Assembly: GCF_001507665.1 (NCBI RefSeq)
Contig: NZ_CP013910.1
Span: forward strand, 929,501-993,500
Direction of reading: 5' to 3'
Source: Deinococcus actinosclerus
Lineage (GTDB): Bacteria > Deinococcota > Deinococci > Deinococcales > Deinococcaceae
Length of the DNA stretch: 64,000 nt
The first letter of the stretch is position 1. Each line of letters begins with the position of its first letter. The translations under genes were made by a program, and so were the position numbers. This document shows positions 59,264 to 64,000 of the stretch, piece by piece. The notes beneath the pieces are model-generated. The model was not told the DNA's origin. It was given only the letters and a program-made list of their open reading frames with translations, and did no database searches.

Positions 59264-60106
59264 TTAGGGGGGCGCCGGGTGACCGGGGTGCGCCGACAGG
59301 TGGGGCGGCGCCTGGGTGGTCAGGACGGCCGTCACGCCCAGCGCCGCCACGAGCAGCAGGGCCTCCCGCGCCAGGATCAGGCGCACCTGCGGGCGGCGCG
59401 CCGCGAAGGCCCGGCGCACGAGCGCGGCCGCCCCGAGGGCCAGCCCCACAAGTGCGAGCTTTACGAGCAGCACCTGCCCGTACAGGCTGCCCAGCCACTG
59501 CGCCGGGCCGGTCAGGTGCTCGCCTGCCATCAGCAGTCCCGTGGCGGCCAGCACGAGCACGCTGCCCAGGGCGGCCGGGGTGAAGCGCCGCGCCAGCGCC
59601 GTGCTCAGCGGCCGGGCGCGCAGCAGGGCCAGCACGCCCCCCAGCCACACCGACATCGCCAGCGCGTGCGCGGCGTGCAGGCCCCGCACCCAGGCCCCGT
59701 GCCCGGCCCCGTGGCCCACGCCCGCCACGCCCCAGGCGAGCAGCAGCGCGCCCCCCAGACCCGCGAGCGCCGGCCACCCGGGCCGAGCGGGATGGGCTCC
59801 GTCCCCGGACGGCGCGGTGGCCGTCAGCTCGGCCGCGAGCAGCAGCAGCGCCCCGATCAGCCCGGTCAGCATGGCGCGGCCGGGCGTGGTGGCCGTCAGG
59901 TACGCGAGCACGTCGCCGGGCGCGGTCATACCCAGCGCCGACAGCGTGACGGCCACCTGCCCGCCCCAGCCCAGCAGCAGCCCGCCCAGCCCGGCCCCCA
60001 GCACCGCCGCCGGGGGTGAGCCGGGGGTCAGCCCGCGCCGGGCGAACGCGCCGCCCAGCAGCAGCGCGAGCCCCAGGAACACCAGTCCGTTCAGCAGTGC
60101 CGGCAC
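59264..60106 (-). CDS. copD: Copper resistance protein CopD
   Basis: 280-aa polytopic inner-membrane protein with seven or eight predicted helices. It matches CopD by HGAGHGAWVRGLHAAHALAM (about 130-149; His-rich helix) and VWLGGVLALLRARPLS (about 151). CopD acts with CopC in copper uptake or trafficking. A C-terminal His-rich tail (PPHLSAHPGHPAPP) suggests metal contact. ATG 60106 is ten bases downstream of the copC stop. Last gene in the copper operon. Confidence 0.9.
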   Translation of the reverse strand: MPALLNGLVFLGLALLLGGAFARRGLTPGSPPAAVLGAGLGGLLLGWGGQVAVTLSALGMTAPGDVLAYLTATTPGRAMLTGLIGALLLLAAELTATAPSGDGAHPARPGWPALAGLGGALLLAWGVAGVGHGAGHGAWVRGLHAAHALAMSVWLGGVLALLRARPLSTALARRFTPAALGSVLVLAATGLLMAGEHLTGPAQWLGSLYGQVLLVKLALVGLALGAAALVRRAFAARRPQVRLILAREALLLVAALGVTAVLTTQAPPHLSAHPGHPAPP

Positions 60107-60116
60107 GGGCAGGGGC

Positions 60117-60515
60117 TCACTTGACCCGGAAGGTGCTCTGGCCGGTCACCGGATGCCCGTCCTCCGAGAGGATCTTCCACGCGATCACGTACTGGCCGGA
60201 CTTCAGGTTCGGTTTCAGGGTCAGGGCCAGCCGGGCCGCCGCGCCGCTCAGGCTGGCCGGGCGGTTCGCCAGGGCCGCCGAGTCGGCCTTCTCGGCCAGG
60301 GCGCGGCGCGCGGCCTCGGCCACCGTCACGCCCGCCGGGACCGCCATCACGCGGAACGTCGAGAAGCGCAGTTCGACGGGTTCGCTGAACGCCAGGGTCA
60401 CGGTCTTCGGGGCGGTCACGGTCGCGTTCAGGGCCGGGGTGACGCCCGACACGGCGGTGTGGGCAGAAGCGGCGGACAGGGTCAGGGCAGCCAGCAGGGG
60501 CAGGATGTTCTTCAT
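60117..60515 (-). CDS. copC: Periplasmic/extracytoplasmic copper-binding protein CopC
   Basis: 132-aa secreted protein. Signal peptide about 1-18 (MKNILPLLAALTLSAASA), so the mature chain begins with His (HTAVSGVTPALNAT), the N-terminal Cu(II) ligand typical of CopC. A second His in LSEDGHPVTGQSTF (about 119) completes the site. An immunoglobulin-like fold is expected, with LAFSEPVELRFS (about 41). GGAGG lies seven bases before ATG 60515. Confidence 0.93.
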   Translation of the reverse strand: MKNILPLLAALTLSAASAHTAVSGVTPALNATVTAPKTVTLAFSEPVELRFSTFRVMAVPAGVTVAEAARRALAEKADSAALANRPASLSGAAARLALTLKPNLKSGQYVIAWKILSEDGHPVTGQSTFRVK

Positions 60516-60578
60516 GGGACGACCTCCAGGGTCGAGAAGGGGCAGAGGGAGGAATCTGACCTCCCCCCGTGCAGGCGC

Positions 60579-61031
60579 TTACTTGACGGTGGTCCGGCTG
60601 GCGGGCCCCTCGGCGGGGTTCGTGTCGTCCCACGCGACGACGCTGCCGTCGCTGTACGTCTGGTAGATCTTCCAGACGACCTCACCGGCCGCCGCCGGGT
60701 TCCTCGCCTGGAAGAAGAAACGGGCGTACTCCATGGGGGCCACGCGGCCCGTCCAGACCACCTCGGTCACGAGGCCAGCCGCGTCCTTCTTCACGGTGCG
60801 CGTGAACCCGGGCGTGACCTGGAAGCGGCTGATCACGACCCCGGCCGGCACCACGAGGCGGATCCGGGTGGTGGCGATCTCCTTCTCGGTGGGAACGTTC
60901 AGGCGGTACGTCTCGCTCTTGCCGGCGGCGGATTCGGTCAGGCCGGCCTCGGTGCGGACGGTGGCGTGCGCTCCCGCGACGGAGAGCAGCAGGGCGGCGG
61001 CCAGGGGCAGGACAGTTTTCAGGTTGAACAT
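60579..61031 (-). CDS. YcnI-like copper-binding protein (DUF1775)
   Basis: 150-aa exported protein. Signal peptide about 1-23 ([15 protein letters not shown]), mature start HATVRTEAG, where the N-terminal His is the metal ligand of YcnI proteins. The following [20 protein letters not shown] and [19 protein letters not shown] match DUF1775, ending with the [20 protein letters not shown] strand (about 92-111). GGAG lies eight bases before ATG 61031. The usual C-terminal membrane helix is absent. Upstream of copC by 63 bp. Confidence 0.9.
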   Translation of the reverse strand: MFNLKTVLPLAAALLLSVAGAHATVRTEAGLTESAAGKSETYRLNVPTEKEIATTRIRLVVPAGVVISRFQVTPGFTRTVKKDAAGLVTEVVWTGRVAPMEYARFFFQARNPAAAGEVVWKIYQTYSDGSVVAWDDTNPAEGPASRTTVK

Positions 61032-61203
61032 GGGGAAACTCCAGGGTGGATCAGGGGACGCCGCAGGCCACGCAGGCGCGGTCGTCGGAAGGTGAAAGGG
61101 ACAGGGGGAGTACGGGGCACAGGCCACAGGGCGCGGGCCGCGAGGAGCGCCGGGCCGGGGTCCCATGGCCCGGTCGGGGAGGAAACTCCGGTGGCGGCTG
61201 AGG

Positions 61204-61715
61204 TCAGGCCAGCGGTGGCGCGCGGGCGTCCGCATGCCGCAGCGCAAACGTGACCGGCCCGGCGGTGCGGGTGGTCACGTGGGAAGCGCGCTGGGCCCGT
61301 GGGCCGACGCGGGGCCCGTCGGCGGCGGCCAGCGCGAAGCCGGCCGTCAGGCACAGCGGGCAGTGGGAGTCGCCGTGCGCGTGGTGCGGCGGGGCGTTCG
61401 GCGCGGCGTCCGTCAGGGCGTGCCTGCCCGCGTGCGCGTCCCCCCCTCCGCCGTCCGGGAGGCAGGTGGGTCGCAGGGGACGCCCGCCACATGCACGTGG
61501 GCAGTAGCCTCCACTGGAGCGTCGTGGACGTGCCCCGCTCCGGTGGCGGCACGGGTCAGGGTGCCCAGGGGCAGCGTCCCCAGGGTCAGGCCCAGCCCGC
61601 CCGCCTCGGGGCTGCGGGTCAGGTGCGCCAGCGACGCCAGCACCGCGAGCAGCGCCAGCAGCCAGCGGCCCACCCGGGTCGGGGCAGGTCGCCGGTGGGT
61701 GGGCCAGGCTCGCAT
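61204..61715 (-). pseudogene. DUF2946-like membrane protein split by a -1 frameshift
   Basis: First gene of the copper cluster. Frame 1 from ATG 61715 gives MRAWPTHRRPAPTRVGRW, a transmembrane helix (LLALLAVLASLAHLT) and a His-rich extracellular-type stretch AGHVHDAPVEATAHVHVAG, then stops at 61413. The rest, in another frame, is HHAHGDSHCPLCLTAGFAL (His-rich CPLC motif), ending at 61204. One extra C in the seven-C run 61440-61446 joins them into a 171-aa protein with the DUF2946 order. DUF2946 genes often accompany copper genes. The start is set by TATGCT seven bases upstream. Most likely an indel error rather than a decayed gene. Confidence 0.75.
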
Positions 61716-61722
61716 CGCGCCG

Positions 61723-61728
61723 AGCATA
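61723..61728 (-). promoter_or_regulatory. -10 box of the copper operon promoter
   Basis: TATGCT on the minus strand, seven bases (CGGCGCG) before ATG 61715; likely drives the DUF2946-ycnI-copC-copD transcript. Confidence 0.6.
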
Positions 61729-61863
61729 GCCCGCCCCCCAGGTGAGAATGTCCTGAAGGTCAACACGCCTGAACCGAGCGGAATGAGAAACCGGCGACAC
61801 CAGCGGCTGGAAGTGCAGCTGACGGGCGCGCCGGTGGCGCTTCAGTGCAACTGAGTCCCGCTG

Positions 61864-62505
61864 TCAGCGCGGGAAGCCGGGGGCGGGCCGCGCCGGGGGA
61901 CGCTTCCGGTGCAGGATCGCCGCGGCGATCAGGCCGCCCACGAAGCCGAACAGGTGCGCCTCCCACGACACCGCCGGGTTCGCCGGGAGCACGCCCCACA
62001 GGATCCCGCCGTACAGCAGGAAGGCCGCGACCGCCACGCCGACCGCCAGCGGGGTGCGTTCCCACCAGCCCACCCCCAGCAGGTACGCGAGCAGCCCGAA
62101 CACCAGTTCACTGGCGCCCAGGTGAACGCTGCCGCCCCGTCCCAGCAGCCAGACCAGTCCGCCGCCGATCAGCACGATCAGCAGCAGCGCTGTCAGGAAC
62201 CGCGCCACGCCGCGCAGGGCGCTCATGAACGTCAGGACGGCCAGGGGCACGGTGTTCGCGATCAGGTGCCCGAAGCCCGCGTGCAGGAACGGCGCGGTCA
62301 GGACGTGCCAGAACGTGCCGGGCGCGCGCGGCTCGATGCCGAACTGATCGAGCTGCCCCTGGAACACCAGTTGATCGGCGCCCTCCTGCACCCACAGGCC
62401 CGCGATGAGGGCGGCGGTGACGGCGGCTGCGCGGCCCAGGCTGGTCGCCGGACGCGGGGCCGCAGCAGGGCGGGCCAGTGGAGGGCGGTTCGGGGGGGCG
62501 CGCAT
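61864..62505 (-). CDS. Rhomboid-family intramembrane serine protease
   Basis: 213-aa membrane protein with six helices. Catalytic Ser in [18 protein letters not shown] (about 127; GASE in place of the usual GxSG, a variant seen in other rhomboids), catalytic His in [17 protein letters not shown] (about 190). The [14 protein letters not shown] loop (about 74) is the classic HxxxN region. Cleaves membrane proteins; substrates unknown. ATG 62505 chosen as the first in conserved sequence. The C-terminus is basic. Confidence 0.87.
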   Translation of the reverse strand: MRAPPNRPPLARPAAAPRPATSLGRAAAVTAALIAGLWVQEGADQLVFQGQLDQFGIEPRAPGTFWHVLTAPFLHAGFGHLIANTVPLAVLTFMSALRGVARFLTALLLIVLIGGGLVWLLGRGGSVHLGASELVFGLLAYLLGVGWWERTPLAVGVAVAAFLLYGGILWGVLPANPAVSWEAHLFGFVGGLIAAAILHRKRPPARPAPGFPR

Positions 62506-62572
62506 GCCCCAGCATGCCTCACGCGGGCTGGGGCGCGCGTCCACCCTTGGGTGCAGCTCATGTCGGCAGGCG

Positions 62573-62578
62573 TAGGCT
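62573..62578 (+). promoter_or_regulatory. -10 box of the aldo/keto reductase promoter
   Basis: TAGGCT, six bases (GCACGC) before ATG 62585. Confidence 0.45.
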
Positions 62579-62584
62579 GCACGC

Positions 62585-63520
62585 ATGCAAACGCGAACGC
62601 TGGGACACAGCGGCCTGACCGTGTCGGTCGTCGGGCTGGGCTGCAACAACTTCGGGGGACGGCTGGATCAGGCGGGCACGACCGCCGTGGTGCGCCGCGC
62701 GCTGGACGCCGGCATCACGCTGTTCGACACCGCCGACATCTACGGCAACCGCGGCGGCAGCGAGGAGCTGCTGGGCCGCGCGCTGGGCGCCGAGCGGGCG
62801 AACATCGTCCTGGCCAGCAAGTTCGGCATGGACATGGGAGACGGCCGGCAGGGCGCGCGGCCCGCGTACATCCGCGAGGCGCTGCACGCCAGCCTGCGCC
62901 GCCTCGGGACCGATCACCTGGACCTGTACCAGCTGCACACCCCGGACCCTCAGACGCCCATCGAGGACACGCTGGGCACCCTGAACGAACTGGTGGAGGA
63001 GGGCCTGGTGCGGGCCATCGGCGTGAGCAACATGCCCGCCGCCGACGTGCGCGCCGCCGACGCCCTGGCCGCGCGGCACGGCTGGGCGCGCTTCACGTCC
63101 TGCCAGGACGAACACAGCCTGCTCGTGCGGGACGTGGAGGCTGACCTGATCCCCGCCACGCGCGACCTGCACCTGGGCCTGCTGCCGTACTTTCCCCTGG
63201 CCAGCGGCCTCCTGACCGGCAAGTACCGCGCCGGGGCCGACCTGCCCGAGGGCGCACGCATCACCGGCAGCAGGGGCGCCCAGGACCGCTACCTGACCGA
63301 ACGCAACTGGGCGGTCGTGGAGGACCTGCGCGCCTTCGCGCAAGGGCGGGGCCACACCCTGCTGGACCTCGCCTTCAGCTGGCTGCTGTCCTTCGACGTG
63401 ACGAGCAGCGTGATCGCCGGGGCCACGAAACCCGAGCAGATCGACGCGAACGTGGGCGCGGCCAGCTGGACCCTCACGCCCGAGGAGCTGGCCGAGGTGG
63501 ACCGCATCACGACCCGCTGA
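62585..63520 (+). CDS. Aldo/keto reductase
   Basis: 311-aa NADPH-dependent (beta/alpha)8 oxidoreductase of the YajO/voltage-channel beta-subunit type. Catalytic tetrad: [18 protein letters not shown] (Asp and Tyr, about 48-53), [11 protein letters not shown] (Lys, about 79), [18 protein letters not shown] (His, about 119). C-terminal [17 protein letters not shown] (about 280) holds the NADPH phosphate contacts. Leaderless-type start at 62585. Function likely in aldehyde or oxidised-sugar clearance. Stands alone between rhomboid and hrpB. Confidence 0.93.
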   Translation: MQTRTLGHSGLTVSVVGLGCNNFGGRLDQAGTTAVVRRALDAGITLFDTADIYGNRGGSEELLGRALGAERANIVLASKFGMDMGDGRQGARPAYIREALHASLRRLGTDHLDLYQLHTPDPQTPIEDTLGTLNELVEEGLVRAIGVSNMPAADVRAADALAARHGWARFTSCQDEHSLLVRDVEADLIPATRDLHLGLLPYFPLASGLLTGKYRAGADLPEGARITGSRGAQDRYLTERNWAVVEDLRAFAQGRGHTLLDLAFSWLLSFDVTSSVIAGATKPEQIDANVGAASWTLTPEELAEVDRITTR

Positions 63521-63552
63521 GGCGCGCCGCGCCTGTCCTTGCGCCCCGCGCG

Positions 63553-63558
63553 TACCAT
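63553..63558 (+). promoter_or_regulatory. -10 box of the hrpB promoter
   Basis: TACCAT, seven bases (GCGGGGC) before GTG 63566. Confidence 0.5.
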
Positions 63559-63565
63559 GCGGGGC

Positions 63566-64000
63566 GTGAAGTTGCCGATCGAGGAGGTCACGGGGGAGGT
63601 GCGCGCGGCGCTCGCGGCGCATCCCCTGGTGGTCGTGCAGGCCCCGCCGGGCGCGGGCAAGAGTACGGGGTTGCCGCTGGCGCTGCTGGACGAGCCGTGG
63701 CTGGCCGGGCAGGGCGTCGTGATGCTCCAGCCCCGGCGGGTCGCGGCCCGCGCGGTCGCGTCCAGGCTGGCGGAAGGTCTGGGAGAGGAGGTTGGCGGCA
63801 CGGTCGGGTACCGCGTGCGCTTCGACTCGCGCGTGTCGGCCGCCACACGGCTGGAGGTCGTCACCGAGGGCATCCTGACCCGCCGCCTGCAACGCGACCC
63901 GGAACTGTCCGGCGTGGGGCTGGTGATCCTGGACGAGTTCCACGAGCGCAGTCTGAACGCCGATCTGGCGCTGGCGCTGCTGCGCGAGGTGCAGGGGGCG
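63566..64000 (+). CDS. hrpB: ATP-dependent RNA helicase HrpB, 5' part
   Basis: The first 145 residues of a DEAH-box helicase of the HrpB type; the gene runs off the window. [20 protein letters not shown] (about 25-44) is Walker [21 protein letters not shown] (about 52-71) motif Ia, [13 protein letters not shown] (about 100) motif Ib, and [20 protein letters not shown] (about 120-139) the motif II box, in which DEFH replaces DEAH as in HrpB. GTG 63566, leaderless-type. Role in RNA or ribonucleoprotein remodelling. Confidence 0.93.
   Translation, partial: MKLPIEEVTGEVRAALAAHPLVVVQAPPGAGKSTGLPLALLDEPWLAGQGVVMLQPRRVAARAVASRLAEGLGEEVGGTVGYRVRFDSRVSAATRLEVVTEGILTRRLQRDPELSGVGLVILDEFHERSLNADLALALLREVQGA

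Overview
The window is a stretch of GC-rich bacterial chromosome whose gene content and promoter style point to the genus Deinococcus. Indicators are homoisocitrate dehydrogenase of the alpha-aminoadipate lysine route (Deinococcus-Thermus), a stand-alone RecD2 helicase, SbcCD, a CPDC mycoredoxin-like glutaredoxin, and many start codons lying only 5-9 nt below a TANNNT -10 box, the leaderless arrangement known to be common in Deinococcus. No insertion sequence, prophage, integrase or CRISPR array was seen. Genes are dense, on both strands, and mostly chromosomal housekeeping or modestly accessory.

Layout. 1-9 kb: partial nucleotidyltransferase, Hsp33, peptide-type ABC solute-binding lipoprotein, a NarL-type two-component pair (the regulator is frameshifted), a glyoxalase-fold protein and a degenerate deacetylase-like protein. 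9-18 kb: envelope or sugar genes (GT4, GT2, MFS, polysaccharide deacetylase), ybaB-recR, peroxiredoxin, an NrtR-like NUDIX regulator and a glycogen debranching enzyme. 18-28 kb: infC, glutaredoxin, a frameshifted metallophosphoesterase lipoprotein, tandem DUF805 proteins, two overlapping GNATs, thrS with a structured leader, a padR/membrane-protein pair, a DsbA-like protein, and a tRNA-Cys/tRNA-Val operon with clear promoter and terminator. 28-40 kb: PIN-TRAM membrane protein, sbcC/sbcD, a secreted lipase, an unannotated 40-aa gene with its own promoter and terminator, an MFS transporter beside two overlapping paralogous HTH regulators, and recD2. 40-46 kb: a four-gene minor pilin operon, then pyrG with an attenuator-like leader. 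46-53 kb: marR-cytochrome P450 operon, purH, an IDO-family haem dioxygenase, small hypotheticals, GrpB, and a divergent HxlR/nitroreductase pair. 53-64 kb: secreted 5'-nucleotidase, ABC-F ATPase, SDR, homoisocitrate dehydrogenase, a copper-handling operon (DUF2946-ycnI-copC-copD), rhomboid protease, aldo/keto reductase and the 5' part of hrpB.

Functional themes. DNA maintenance is well represented (recR, ybaB, sbcCD, recD2). The minor pilins next to recD2 fit a type IV pilus used for DNA uptake or surface attachment, but this is inference. The copper cluster is a coherent export or assembly unit.

Sequence quality. Three otherwise normal genes (response regulator, metallophosphoesterase, DUF2946) are each broken by one missing base in a short C run (+ strand). 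The shared signature suggests base-call errors more than biological pseudogenes. Nothing here is a convincing wholly new multi-gene system. The most interesting unexplained items are the 40-aa transcription unit, the thrS and pyrG leaders, the IDO homologue, the paired HTH regulators, and several operator-like palindromes.
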